NCBI GenBank assembly: GCA_035575515.1
Contig: DATLXU010000025.1
Location: 1 to 49,985 of the forward strand
Direction: 5' to 3'
Origin: DATLXU01 sp035575515
Lineage (GTDB): Bacteria; Acidobacteriota; Blastocatellia; UBA7656
Length of the DNA: 49,985 bases
The first letter of the stretch is position 1, and every line of letters starts with the position of its first letter. The translations under genes were made by a program, and so were the position numbers. The notes beneath the pieces were generated by a model. The model worked only from the letters and a program-made list of their open reading frames with translations, searched no databases and was not told the origin of the DNA. Below are positions 17,891 through 26,335 of the stretch, piece by piece.

Positions 17891-18116
17891 TCAATGGTCT
17901 GCTCGTTGGCGTCAGGCTCAATGTCGTAGTTCCGCCGACTCCGACAATCGCGTAATTGATGCGGTCGTTCGCGCCGATTATTTTCTTCGGCAACGCAACT
18001 GAAGCCCGCGTGTTGCTTGCGCTGACGAGCGAGCTAGCGGCCAACCCTGCTGCCACGCCCGTTGTCTTGAGAAACTCGCGGCGAGATATTTCCGTTTCGC
18101 TATCGAACCGTTTCAT
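17877..18116 (-). pseudogene. Truncated Gfo/Idh/MocA oxidoreductase (N-terminal remnant)
   Basis: 79 codons. It begins with a twin-arginine signal (SRREFLKTTGVAAGLAASSL), then IGANDRINYAIVGVGG, the start of a Rossmann fold, and then leaves the family after about residue 62 with TTTLSLTPTSRPL and stops. A full protein would be about 430 residues. The remainder of the gene is absent: apbE begins at once. The ATG overlaps the end of the intact Gfo/Idh gene by 17 bases, so two such genes once stood in tandem. A deletion joining the remnant to the apbE upstream region is the simplest explanation. Confidence 0.75.
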
Positions 18117-19389
18117 GAGTGCTTTCCTCCTTTTTGAGGTCGAACGATGATTTATCGAAAATAACGCGCGACCCTGCCACAATCGCTTCGTTAGCCTTAA
18201 TCGCAGCAACCGTTGCTTGATAGCCTTCGAGCGGGCCGCAAACGGTTTTTGAATCGTTGCGAACCGAGCGCGCAAAATCATCTAGCGCGCGCGAGAGCGC
18301 ATCTTGCGTCGGCGCAAGGGCGGCTTCTTTCGCAGGCTCCTTGCCCGCTTCTAAAATCTTTGTCGCGTCGGCAACCAACGCTATCCCTGTTTCGTTATGT
18401 ACCTGCTCTTTGCGAGCATAGACCTCCCATCCGAGCAGCGGCGAGTCTGATTCTTTAATCATCCAGCCCTGCTTTTCGCGCATCATCAAGCTGCTGTTGC
18501 TGCCTTGAAAGAGTGTGAATGAATCGCTGAACGAGCTTGCGAGAGTTGATGAATAAATCATGCGAACGTTGCTGGGAAACTCCAGTATGCACTGCAATGT
18601 GTCAGCGACATCGCGACCGTCTTTCCAGTTTATGATGGCTCCCATTCCACTGGCCGATGTCGGCAATGATTTCAGAAACCATATCGCAAGGTCGAGGTGA
18701 TGAATCCCAAGCTCGCCGATAAGCCCGACGGAGGTCTTGCTCGACAGCCGCCAGTTCAATTCGCTTTCGCGTTCTGGACCGGGAGCCATCCTTCGCCAGC
18801 TTGTTTTCTTATTCCATTGCGCGGCGATTTGAACGGCGGTCCCAAGCGCGCCCGACTTCACGAATTTCAATATGTGGTTGTAAAGAGCGTTCGCGCGCCC
18901 CTGCAATCCTGCTTGAAACTTGAGCTTTGAGGACTGCTGCGCGACGAGCGCAATCGCCCGCGCATCTTCGAGGGTCGTAGCAAGCGGCGCTTCGCAGTAG
19001 ATGTGCTTTCCAGCCTGAACAGATGCAAGCGCAATCTCTTTATGCTGGTGGGAAGGCGTCGAGATAATAACCGCCTCGACATCGGGCGAATCAAGCAGCT
19101 TGCGGTAATCGGCGACGAGCGTTGCTTTCGGAGCAATCTCCTGTCCCTTCTTCAGCGCAGGCTCATACGAATCGCATATCGCCACTACCTGCGCGGAGGC
19201 TGAGCGTGAAAGCGATGAGAGTATTTCTTTGCCCCATTGCCCAATGCCGATGACTCCTATCTTGACCGCGGGAGAAGCGGGCGCGGCTTCTTGAATCACA
19301 GTAGCTTTTACGAGGTCTTCTTGCGTGAAGACTACTAACAATGAAGCTGCGGTCTTCAGGAAATCACGCCTGCTCGTTTCGTCACCCAT
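18100..19389 (-). CDS. Gfo/Idh/MocA family oxidoreductase with TAT signal
   Basis: About 429 residues from the ATG at 19389 (AGGAG 7 bases upstream). A twin-arginine motif (TSRRDFLKTAASLLVVF) suggests export in folded form with its cofactor. Then a Rossmann NAD(P)-binding fold (KIGVIGIGQWGKEILSSL), STPSHQHKEIALASVQAGKH and the family's EAP(L) motif (CEAPLATTLEDA) where most members have EKP: the usual catalytic-site Lys is Ala here. GELGIHHLDLAIWFL completes the active site region. Substrate unknown; members act on sugars and inositols. Confidence 0.88.
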   Translation of the reverse strand: MGDETSRRDFLKTAASLLVVFTQEDLVKATVIQEAAPASPAVKIGVIGIGQWGKEILSSLSRSASAQVVAICDSYEPALKKGQEIAPKATLVADYRKLLDSPDVEAVIISTPSHQHKEIALASVQAGKHIYCEAPLATTLEDARAIALVAQQSSKLKFQAGLQGRANALYNHILKFVKSGALGTAVQIAAQWNKKTSWRRMAPGPERESELNWRLSSKTSVGLIGELGIHHLDLAIWFLKSLPTSASGMGAIINWKDGRDVADTLQCILEFPSNVRMIYSSTLASSFSDSFTLFQGSNSSLMMREKQGWMIKESDSPLLGWEVYARKEQVHNETGIALVADATKILEAGKEPAKEAALAPTQDALSRALDDFARSVRNDSKTVCGPLEGYQATVAAIKANEAIVAGSRVIFDKSSFDLKKEESTHETVR

Positions 19390-19610
19390 CATCCATCTCC
19401 TGTAAACTCTCAAGCTTCACTGGTTTTTGGGGATCGCTGCCTAACAAACAAAGAAGTATAGGTGACTTGAGTGTCTATCTATATGACGCCTGTCACTTCA
19501 GCCTGTGATTGCTGTCACTCGTGCGACCGCCACAACAAGGGCGAGCGATAGCTGTAGCTTGTCTGCTTGAAATCTCTGAAAGGCCGAACCGAAAATCCGT
19601 CGCGCCGCGC

Positions 19611-20042
19611 TCAGAATGCTATCTTGTACGCGACGAAAGCGAGCGCTGCGAGAACAATCAACGCCAATACGACTATCAACACCTTTATCCGCAAAGGAGA
19701 CTTTGCCCACAGCTTCAGCGCGCTTGCCAGAACGCGCCTGATTTTTATCTCTAACCAATCGAGAACGCGCGCCGCGATTAATGACTCTCTTGCTATGAGG
19801 CCGCCGCCAAGCGCGAGGATGAGAGTGCCGGGTCCGGGCGCGGGCAGAAAGAATATCCCTGCGGCTATCAGAAGCAATCCTATGACGACGAAAATAATTC
19901 TGCTGAACGGGCTTTGGCGCGATTGTTTCCGCCTCCGGTATTCACTCTCGAATCGTTGTCCGGGTTTGCCTTCTTTCAGGTGCCGCCAGCTCTGTTTCAG
20001 CTTATTTAGCATTGGAAGCTCGTTGACGATACTATACAGCAT
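19611..20042 (-). CDS. PGPGW-type small membrane protein
   Basis: 143 residues: a charged N-terminal part (EYRRRKQSRQ), hydrophobic segment IIFVVIGLLLIAAGIFFLP immediately followed by the PGPGTLIL motif, an amphipathic stretch and a second hydrophobic segment VLIVVLALIVLAALAFVAY. The layout fits the putative transmembrane PGPGW family, whose function is unknown. An inner ATG (MLNKLKQ, codon 11) could also be the start. Divergent from the senA-like gene with 99 bases between. Confidence 0.75.
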   Translation of the reverse strand: MLYSIVNELPMLNKLKQSWRHLKEGKPGQRFESEYRRRKQSRQSPFSRIIFVVIGLLLIAAGIFFLPAPGPGTLILALGGGLIARESLIAARVLDWLEIKIRRVLASALKLWAKSPLRIKVLIVVLALIVLAALAFVAYKIAF

Positions 20043-20141
20043 TCGCCGCTCAGCGGGTTGCTCTGCTCCTTCAGGTAGATTATAAAAAGAGTCCGCGAGT
20101 ATAAATAATCAGAAGGGGTTCAAGACGAGGAGAAAGCGGCG

Positions 20142-21536
20142 ATGCAGCAGCAGATGGATAGCGGGTTGATTGCCGAGCGAGACGCTGAGTTGCGCATTAA
20201 GCTCGTTCAGGAATTGCAAGAGGCGCGCGAGCGGACGCTTGAGTTGATTGCAGATTTAAGCGATGAGCAGATGATGGGGCCGCGACTCGCCATTGTTAAT
20301 CCGCTCAGGTGGGAAGTCGGGCACGTCGCATGGTTTCAAGAGTACTGGGTGTTGCGCCACGCGCGCGGCCACTCGCCGATACTCGGCAATGGGGACGCTC
20401 TATACGATTCAGCGAAGGTCGCGCACGACACTCGATGGGATTTGCCGCTTCCATCCAAGACCGAAACGCTCGCTTACATGCAACAGGTTCTTGATCGCGT
20501 CGCTGAGCTTGGCGAGTCTCAATCGAGCGCGTCACACGGTGGAGAGAGCCATTACGACGAAGCATATTTCATGAGCCTCGCGCTGCTGCACGAGTGCATG
20601 CACGCCGAGGCGATAACCTACACGCGACAGACGCTTGAATACTCAGAGCCGCGCATTGCAATCGCAAAACCTCGCCAGCGGGACGAGGTGAAAGAAGAAG
20701 CTGCCGAATCAGCGGCACAGCATCAGAACGTCTCTGGCGACGTGAAAATTCCCGGCGGCGTTTTTATGCTTGGCAGCGCGCCTGCGTATCCTTTCGTTTT
20801 CGACAACGAGCAGTGGGCGCATCAAGTAGAAGTCGCGCCGTTTTCAATTTCGCGCACGGCAGTATCGAACCGGGAGTTCGCCGCTTTCGTCGAAGACGAC
20901 GGCTATCGTCGCCGCGAACTCTGGAGCGACGCGGGCTGGCGGTGGCGCGAAGGCGAAGGGGCCGAGCATCCTCTGTATTGGAAAAAGAATTCAGCGGGCG
21001 AATGGCTGCGGCGCAATTTCGACAAATGGGTTCCGCTCGAAGCTAATCATCCTGTGCTGCACGTCAACTGGTTTGAAGCTGAAGCCTACTGCCGATGGGC
21101 ACGTCGGCGACTTCCGACAGAAGCCGAATGGGAAATGGCCGCAAGCTGCGAGCCAACGCCAGACAGCAGCGCAATCACAGAGCGCAAGAGGCGATTCCCC
21201 TGGGGCGATGAGCCTCCGACGCCCGAACGCGCAAATCTCGACTGGCGAAACATCGGTTGCGTTGATGTGAGTGCGTTGCCCGCGGGCGACAGCGCGTTCG
21301 GATGCCGCCAGATGATCGGGAACACCTGGGAATGGACGGCGACGGATTTTAATCCCTATCCCGGTTTCAGTCCCGGCCCTTACAAGGAATATTCCGCGCC
21401 TTGGTTTGGAGACCATAAAGTATTGCGCGGCGGCTGCTGGGTGACGCGCTCGCTGCTTATCACAAACACGTACCGAAATTTTTACAAGCCTGACCGGCGC
21501 GACGTGTGGGCGGGATTTCGGACCTGCGCGATATAA
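20142..21536 (+). CDS. senA: EgtB-like nonheme iron sulfoxide/selenoxide synthase, likely selenoneine synthase SenA
   Basis: 464 residues. The N-terminal DinB-like half carries the three-histidine iron site: His61 in WEVGHVAWFQEYW, and His150 and His154 in LLHECMHAEAITY. The C-terminal half (about 208-463) is the FGE-sulfatase (SUMF1) fold: GGVFMLGS, RRLPTEAEWEMA, FPWGDE, NTWEWTATDF, VLRGGCW, WAGFR. EgtB joins hercynine to gamma-Glu-Cys or Cys; the SenA branch joins it to a selenosugar. I favour SenA because the next gene, 9 bases on, is the SenB-type glycosyltransferase and no egtA, egtC, egtD or egtE is nearby. Ribosome site GAGGAGAAA 7-8 bases before ATG. Confidence 0.85.
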   Translation: MQQQMDSGLIAERDAELRIKLVQELQEARERTLELIADLSDEQMMGPRLAIVNPLRWEVGHVAWFQEYWVLRHARGHSPILGNGDALYDSAKVAHDTRWDLPLPSKTETLAYMQQVLDRVAELGESQSSASHGGESHYDEAYFMSLALLHECMHAEAITYTRQTLEYSEPRIAIAKPRQRDEVKEEAAESAAQHQNVSGDVKIPGGVFMLGSAPAYPFVFDNEQWAHQVEVAPFSISRTAVSNREFAAFVEDDGYRRRELWSDAGWRWREGEGAEHPLYWKKNSAGEWLRRNFDKWVPLEANHPVLHVNWFEAEAYCRWARRRLPTEAEWEMAASCEPTPDSSAITERKRRFPWGDEPPTPERANLDWRNIGCVDVSALPAGDSAFGCRQMIGNTWEWTATDFNPYPGFSPGPYKEYSAPWFGDHKVLRGGCWVTRSLLITNTYRNFYKPDRRDVWAGFRTCAI

Positions 21537-21545
21537 ATTTCCGCA

Positions 21546-22535
21546 ATGAGAGTTTGCATCATCACACCGGCCCCTCCGAAATCGAGGTACGGCAATCGAA
21601 TCACTGCGCTGCGCTGGGCGAGGATTCTTAAAAAGCTCGGCCATAGAGTCCGCGTCGAGCAGGAATACGACGGCGGCTCTTATGATCTACTCATCGCGCT
21701 CCACGCGCGCCGCAGCTACGATTCGATCAAGCAATTCAACAGCGAGCAAGCGAGTGCGCCGATAATTGTCGCGCTCACGGGCACGGACCTATACCGCGAT
21801 CTTCACAAGAGCAAACAGGCGCAACGCTCGCTTGAGATTGCGTCTCGCATAGTTGCGCTCCAGCCAAAAGCGCTCGAAGAGATACGACCAAACCTGAGAT
21901 CAAAGGTGAGAGTCATCTATCAATCTGTCCAGATTGATTCCGAGCAGAATTCAAAATCAACATCGCTCGCTATGGCGACTCGTTCGCGTAATCGAGATGG
22001 CTTTGACGTGTGCGTCATTGGACACCTCAGAAAAGTGAAAGACCCATTCCGCGCAGCGATGGCCGCGCGGATGCTGCCGCCTTCATCGCGCATAAGAATC
22101 ATTCAAGTAGGCGGCGCGATGAGCGAAGCAATGAAGACGCGCGCGGAAAACGAGGCGAAGAAGAACCCGCGCTACACCTGGGTCGGTGAAAAATCGCGCT
22201 CGCGCGCCTTTGCGATTCTCAAGCAAAGCCGGTTGTGCGTTATCTCTTCGGTTATGGAAGGCGGCGCAAACGTGCTTTCAGAAGCCATAGTCGCGCGGGT
22301 TCCCGTTCTTGCCACGCGCATAGCCGGGACGGTTGGAATTTTGGGAGAAGATTATCCGGGCTATTTTGAAGTGGGCGACACGGGCGAGCTTGCGCGGCTT
22401 CTCGCCCGCGCCGAGAGCGAGCCGAAATTTCTAAAAGACCTGCAGCGACGCTTGAAGAAGTTTGCGCCGTTGTTTGACCCCGCGCGCGAAGAGTCCGCTT
22501 GGAGGAATCTTTTAAGCGAGTTGTATTGCGCCTGA
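21546..22535 (+). CDS. senB: SenB-type glycosyltransferase (selenosugar synthase)
   Basis: 329 residues, GT-B fold. The start MRVCIITPAPPKSRYGNR, then TALRWARILKKLGHRV, LLIALHARRS, ALTGTDLYRDL and VALQPKALEEI match the family once catalogued as a putative glycosyltransferase (TIGR04348) and since shown in other bacteria to form a C-Se bond between a UDP-sugar and selenophosphate. The C-terminal domain keeps the donor-site EGGANVLSEAIVARVPVLAT. It follows the senA-like gene by 9 bases on the same strand. The third usual gene, senC/selD (selenophosphate synthetase), is not adjacent. Family recognition is from memory of the motifs, not a search. Confidence 0.88.
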   Translation: MRVCIITPAPPKSRYGNRITALRWARILKKLGHRVRVEQEYDGGSYDLLIALHARRSYDSIKQFNSEQASAPIIVALTGTDLYRDLHKSKQAQRSLEIASRIVALQPKALEEIRPNLRSKVRVIYQSVQIDSEQNSKSTSLAMATRSRNRDGFDVCVIGHLRKVKDPFRAAMAARMLPPSSRIRIIQVGGAMSEAMKTRAENEAKKNPRYTWVGEKSRSRAFAILKQSRLCVISSVMEGGANVLSEAIVARVPVLATRIAGTVGILGEDYPGYFEVGDTGELARLLARAESEPKFLKDLQRRLKKFAPLFDPAREESAWRNLLSELYCA

Positions 22536-22554
22536 TGCCCGGTTCAATCTTTTA

Positions 22555-23001
22555 TCAATGCTGTTCGGATGAATCAGCGGATGCTGCTTCATCAATCACA
22601 CCCTCATCGGCTTCAGTCGAATACCACCAGCTCATCTCTTTTTGATCGAAGCTCGATTGCTGTGCGGCAATCTCGGTTTCGTGCTCGCGCGCCCAATCGA
22701 AAGCCGGCGCGAGCCGTTCAAGCAATGACTGGCCAAGCGGCGTGAGCGAGTATTCGACTCTCGGCGGCACAGCCTTGTGCGTGCGCCGCAGGACAAGCCC
22801 GTCGCGCTCAAGGCTGCGCAGCGTTTGAGCAAGCTTCGGATGCGACAGTTTCCCGATTTTATTGCGAAGCTCGCTGTAGCGAACCGTTCCCGGCGCGAGC
22901 GCGCAAAGCAGCACAATCCGCCACTTGTTTGCAAATAGCTCGCTCGCAAGGTTCGATTTCAAAAACCATTCGTACAGCGCGCTGTCATCACTTGATTGCA
23001 C
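22555..23001 (-). CDS. HxlR-family winged helix transcriptional regulator
   Basis: 148 residues from GTG. The winged-helix core matches HxlR: ANKWRIVLLCALAPGTVRYS, ELRNKIGKLSHPKLAQTLRS, LERDGLVLRRTHKAVPPRVE, YSLTPLGQSLLE. Many HxlR proteins sense electrophiles through a conserved Cys near the N-terminus; the Cys in this one (LLCALAP) is inside helix 2 and not at that site. The acidic tail (EADEGVIDEAASADSSEQH) is unusual. It ends 19 bases from senB, convergent. Target genes are unknown. Confidence 0.85.
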   Translation of the reverse strand: MQSSDDSALYEWFLKSNLASELFANKWRIVLLCALAPGTVRYSELRNKIGKLSHPKLAQTLRSLERDGLVLRRTHKAVPPRVEYSLTPLGQSLLERLAPAFDWAREHETEIAAQQSSFDQKEMSWWYSTEADEGVIDEAASADSSEQH

Positions 23002-23050
23002 GAGCCAAGTATATAATCAAAACGTTCGCGGTTGTAAGCCTGCGCGCCGC

Positions 23051-23413
23051 TCACTTCTTCAACTTGCGTGCGAGCGCGACACCTACGCCGACTATTTTTT
23101 CATCCGGCTCAAGCGGGCGGCTGCCATAAGTCGTCTCCAGAAATCCGGGCGCGGCCAGAATGCCGAGCCGTGTGTGGCCTTCCTGCTCAATCAAAACTAT
23201 GTCGCCGCTCGCAGGCTCGCTGCGGTAGCTGTAGGCGCAAAGCACTATGTCGCCTTCGCGCAGGCTCTTTTCCGGCCACGAGCTGTTGACCATCACGCAT
23301 TCGTAATCGGCTTCGGGAATTTCTAGCACCTGCACGAGCACGTCTTCGTCGTCGGCGTAAACCTGCTGACGACGCTTCTCGTGCGCAGGAATGTTTTCGT
23401 CCTTTTCCATCAC
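23051..23413 (-). CDS. LexA-like S24-fold protein without DNA-binding domain
   Basis: 120 residues. The middle (about 28-115) has the S24/LexA C-terminal fold: CVMVNSSWPEKSLREGDIVL, ASGDIVLIE, HTRLGILA. Compared with LexA (SM...DGD, then a Lys in TVKRL), Ser45 is in the nucleophile position but is followed by Trp not Met, and the catalytic Lys position looks to be Leu or Gly. So self-cleavage is doubtful and the domain may only bind. No helix-turn-helix and no signal-peptidase membrane helix are present. Function unknown. Confidence 0.7.
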   Translation of the reverse strand: MMEKDENIPAHEKRRQQVYADDEDVLVQVLEIPEADYECVMVNSSWPEKSLREGDIVLCAYSYRSEPASGDIVLIEQEGHTRLGILAAPGFLETTYGSRPLEPDEKIVGVGVALARKLKK

Positions 23414-23570
23414 CCTAATCTTTCAGGTTGAGCCTTTGAACTGAATATGCAGCGCAAAAGCTTATTGAATCGAGCCGCATTGCGATTGTCAATCCGGCGC
23501 GTGGCATTGCTCTTGCCAATAAATAGATATGAATTGACCGATGAATTGATATCGAACGAGGGGGCGGTTT

Positions 23571-24452
23571 ATGAGTCGCGGTGTGTTTGGAGGACTTACA
23601 CTCAAGCAACTGGCGCAGAGGACCTGGAAGGAATCCAACGAGGACAACGTTTTTGGTAGCGCGGCGGAGCTTGCGTACTACTTTCTGCTTGCGCTTTTCC
23701 CGATGCTGATTTTCTTAACGAGTCTCGTTGGATTCATGCCAGGCGCGCAGGAGAGCATCTTCAACGGTCTTTCGAAAGTCGTTCCTGGAGACGCAATGCG
23801 ATTGGTGCGCGACACACTTCAGGATGTTGTGAGCAATCGCAGCGGCGGGCTGTTGTCGTTCGGCGTGCTTGGCACCATCTGGGCGGCTAGCAACGGCGTG
23901 GCCGCAGTGATGAGCACGCTCAATGTCGCTTACGACGTGGAAGAAGAACGTTCGTTTTTGAAATCGCGCGCGACGGCTGTCGGGCTGACAGTTGCTCTTG
24001 CAGTCCTGTTCATCGGCGGAACTGTATTGATAATGTTCGGCGACAAGCTGGCTGATTGGATTGCCAGATTAATCGGACTTGATGGCGCATTCGCAGCCGC
24101 GTGGCACGTTGTTGATTACGCGCTCGGACTTGCGATGCTGTTCATAGGCATCGAATTGATTTACTACTTCGGGCCGAACGCCAAACAGGAGTGGCGATGG
24201 ATAACGCCCGGCGCGGTCTTCGCCGTAGCGATGATAATCATCGGCTCGCTACTGTTTTCGCTCTACCTGAGATTCGCCCCGAGCTACAGCGCGACTTATG
24301 GCTCGCTGGGCGCGGTAATAATCCTTATGCTGTGGCTATACCTGATGGGGCTTGCGGTGCTCGCAGGCGGCGAGATCAATTCCGAAGTAGAGCGCGCCGC
24401 GTCAAAACCCGTTGTCGAAAAAGAACCGCCCGAACGGCTGCATGCAGCTTAA
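23571..24452 (+). CDS. YihY/virulence factor BrkB family inner-membrane protein
   Basis: 293 residues with six hydrophobic segments. The family's early motif appears as GSAAELAYYFLLALFPMLIF, followed by GLLSFGVLGTIWAASNGVAAV, NVAYDVEEERSFLKSRATA, a Y..GPNAKQEWRWITPGAVFA block and SYSATYGSLGAVIILMLWLY. Members were once called RNase BN, but that is considered a misassignment; the transport or other activity is not established. Ribosome site GAGGGGG lies before the ATG. A repeat element starts 4 bases after its stop. Confidence 0.88.
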   Translation: MSRGVFGGLTLKQLAQRTWKESNEDNVFGSAAELAYYFLLALFPMLIFLTSLVGFMPGAQESIFNGLSKVVPGDAMRLVRDTLQDVVSNRSGGLLSFGVLGTIWAASNGVAAVMSTLNVAYDVEEERSFLKSRATAVGLTVALAVLFIGGTVLIMFGDKLADWIARLIGLDGAFAAAWHVVDYALGLAMLFIGIELIYYFGPNAKQEWRWITPGAVFAVAMIIIGSLLFSLYLRFAPSYSATYGSLGAVIILMLWLYLMGLAVLAGGEINSEVERAASKPVVEKEPPERLHAA

Positions 24453-24455
24453 CAG

Positions 24456-24574
24456 CAGTGGTCAGTGGTCGGTGGTCAGGGGTCAGTAGCTGGTTGAAGA
24501 ATGGTCAATGTCTTGAAACAGGCTCCCAGAGCCATTTTCAAGGCGACCGTCATTCTTTCAACTGACCGCTGAGC
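24456..24574. repeat. GGTCAGTG-word hairpin element with a conserved core (copy 2)
   Basis: Left arm (24456-24505) is a run of GTGGTCAG/GTGGTCGG/GGGGTCAG words; the right arm contains CTGACCGCTGAGC (24562-24574). The core at 24521-24556 matches copy 1 (870-905) at 33 of 36 positions, including the TGGCTC-like palindrome GGCTCCCAGAGCC. This pairing of variable arms with a constant core marks a dispersed element and not chance similarity. Confidence 0.82.
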
Positions 24575-24605
24575 AAGTGGATGCGAATCAATACGCGAAA
24601 GGTGA

Positions 24606-24962
24606 ATGACGATGGCAAACAGAAAGGTCGTATTCGTATCGAAGCTCAAAGACGGTGTCGAGAATCGGGTGATTGACGAATTGAAGTCGAGCTTTCCTTC
24701 GGATGCGATTGCCAAGATTGACGGCATTGAAGAAATCACAATATGCCAGGGCAGCGGAATGTTCGCTGCAATCGTCGAGTACGACGGCGACTTTGAGAAG
24801 ATATTCGCAAGCTACATTGCGAGCCCGGCTGTGCAGTCTTTTCACGCGAAGATTGCCGCGTTCCTTGAAGACGCTCCGAAGACGACGCTGCCCGCTGAGC
24901 TTCCGCTTGCAGGCGATGTGCTCTACTGGGACGGCAAGAAGGTACAGGAAGCTGTCGGCTAA
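24606..24962 (+). CDS. Small hypothetical protein, possible dimeric alpha/beta barrel
   Basis: 118 residues; a second ATG at 24612 (codon 3) is equally well placed behind AAAGG. Alternating strands and helices (KVVFVSKLKDGVENRVIDEL, ITICQGSGMFAAIVEYDGDF, IFASYIASPAVQSFHAKIAA) recall the ferredoxin-like dimeric alpha/beta barrel fold of EthD/ABM proteins, but no active-site signature is visible. It is followed by a 17-bp perfect hairpin. Function unknown. Confidence 0.7.
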   Translation: MTMANRKVVFVSKLKDGVENRVIDELKSSFPSDAIAKIDGIEEITICQGSGMFAAIVEYDGDFEKIFASYIASPAVQSFHAKIAAFLEDAPKTTLPAELPLAGDVLYWDGKKVQEAVG

Positions 24963-24993
24963 AAACGGCAGGTTGTTTTGATGAATGTTATAA

Positions 24994-25064
24994 ACCGCAG
25001 AGGTTCGCAGAATTCGCGCAAGGGCGCTCAGAGAATTTGATTTCTTCCTGCGAACCTCTGCGGT
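24994..25064. repeat. Perfect 17-bp inverted repeat (CCGCAGAGGTTCGCAG word)
   Basis: ACCGCAGAGGTTCGCAG (24994-25010) is exactly inverted at 25048-25064, with a 37-base loop. It lies between two convergent genes and could end transcription from both sides, though the T-run is short (TGATTTCTT lies inside the loop). The word is of the kind that forms dispersed intergenic hairpins in other genomes. Confidence 0.82.
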
Positions 25065-25156
25065 AAAAACTCATCTCAAAGCAACTATTCCGGCTCCATG
25101 CGAGATTGCGACTGCTTGCTTGCAGTTGCGGCTATCTGAAATCTCCGGCTCCTTCA

Positions 25157-26335
25157 TCAAGCCTGCGCGACTTTCTCCCCGGGCCTGAGAAATACCTTCA
25201 CGCAGCCGTCTTTCTTCTCGTCGAAAAGCTCGTACCCGCGTGGCGCTTCGTCGAGCGCAAGCCTGTGTGTGATGACAAAGCTCGGATCAATCTTTCCTTC
25301 CTCAATCAATTTCAACAGCGGCTTCATGTAGTTGTGTACGTTGCACTGCCCCATCTTAAAGGTCAGGTCTTTGCCGAACGCTTCGCCGAGCGGGAACTTG
25401 TCAACGAACGACGTATAGACGCCCGCTATCGAAACCGTTCCGCCTTTTCGGCAGGCCCAGATGCACTCGCGCAGCGCGGGAATCTTTCCCGATTCGAGCC
25501 AGACTTTCGTCTTCACATCATCATAAAACGAACCCTTAGCTTCCATGCCGACCGCGTCAATGCAAACGTCGGGGCCGCGCCCCGAAGTCATCTCGCGCAG
25601 CGCGTCGAGCACGTTCGTCTCGGCGAAATTTATTGTTTCGGCATTGCTCTTTTCCGCCGCCATCGCCAATCGTTCGGGCGTGTCGTCAATCGCAATCACG
25701 CGAGCCGCACCCCACAGCCACGCCGAAGCGATGGCGAATTGGCCTACAGGCCCGCAGCCCCACACAGCTACCGTGTCGCCCGGTCTGATGTTTCCATTTT
25801 CAGCCGCGAACCAGCCCGTCGGGAAAATGTCGCTCAAAAATAAGACCTTCTCATCAGGGATGCCTTCGGGAATCTTCATCGGCCCATAATCGGCGAATGG
25901 CACGCGCACAAACTCGGCCTGCCCGCCGGGGTAGCCGCCGAACATGTGCGAATAGCCGAAAAGTCCCGAAGGGCTGTGGCCCATCATCTTTTCAGCAATC
26001 GCCGCGTTCGGGTTCGAGTTGTCGCACTGCGTCGGAAAACCTTGCTTGCAAAAGAAGCAGCGGCCACACGCGATGGTGAAGGGAACTACGACGCGGTCGC
26101 CTCGCTTGAGGTTTGTAACTTGATGACCGACTTCTTCGACTATGCCCATAAATTCGTGGCCGAGTATGTCGCCTTCTTCCATCGTCGGCACGTAGCCGTG
26201 AATGAGGTGAAGGTCCGAGCCGCATATGGCTGATGCCGTCACGCGAATGATTGCGTCGCGCGGGTTGAGAATCTCAGGGTCGTTCACGCGCTCGACGCGC
26301 ACGTCGTTCTTTCCGTGATAGACGATGGCTTTCAT
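25157..26335 (-). CDS. Zinc-dependent alcohol/formaldehyde dehydrogenase family protein
   Basis: 392 residues, medium-chain dehydrogenase/reductase. Catalytic zinc ligands: Cys38 in SAICGSDLHL, GHEFMGIVEEVG and the later acidic/His site. Structural zinc cysteines lie in CGRCFFCKQGFPTQC. The NAD-binding motif is VWGCGPVGQFAIASAWLWGA. The insertion-bearing form and the GVYTSFVDKFPLG stretch resemble glutathione-independent formaldehyde dehydrogenase-like proteins; substrate is not certain. Its ATG overlaps the stop of the upstream SRPBCC gene (TAATG), so the two are translationally coupled. Confidence 0.9.
   Translation of the reverse strand: MKAIVYHGKNDVRVERVNDPEILNPRDAIIRVTASAICGSDLHLIHGYVPTMEEGDILGHEFMGIVEEVGHQVTNLKRGDRVVVPFTIACGRCFFCKQGFPTQCDNSNPNAAIAEKMMGHSPSGLFGYSHMFGGYPGGQAEFVRVPFADYGPMKIPEGIPDEKVLFLSDIFPTGWFAAENGNIRPGDTVAVWGCGPVGQFAIASAWLWGAARVIAIDDTPERLAMAAEKSNAETINFAETNVLDALREMTSGRGPDVCIDAVGMEAKGSFYDDVKTKVWLESGKIPALRECIWACRKGGTVSIAGVYTSFVDKFPLGEAFGKDLTFKMGQCNVHNYMKPLLKLIEEGKIDPSFVITHRLALDEAPRGYELFDEKKDGCVKVFLRPGEKVAQA

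Noticed and set aside
18100..19389. Frameshift in the intact Gfo/Idh gene
   Set aside because: Motifs run in one frame to the end; the truncation affects only the second copy.
20142..21536. Ordinary ergothioneine EgtB or formylglycine-generating enzyme
   Set aside because: DinB plus FGE fold excludes a plain FGE; the adjacent SenB-type gene and missing egt genes favour SenA, though EgtB stays possible.
24994..25064. CRISPR-like repeat
   Set aside because: Only a single inverted pair; no regularly spaced direct repeats or cas genes.
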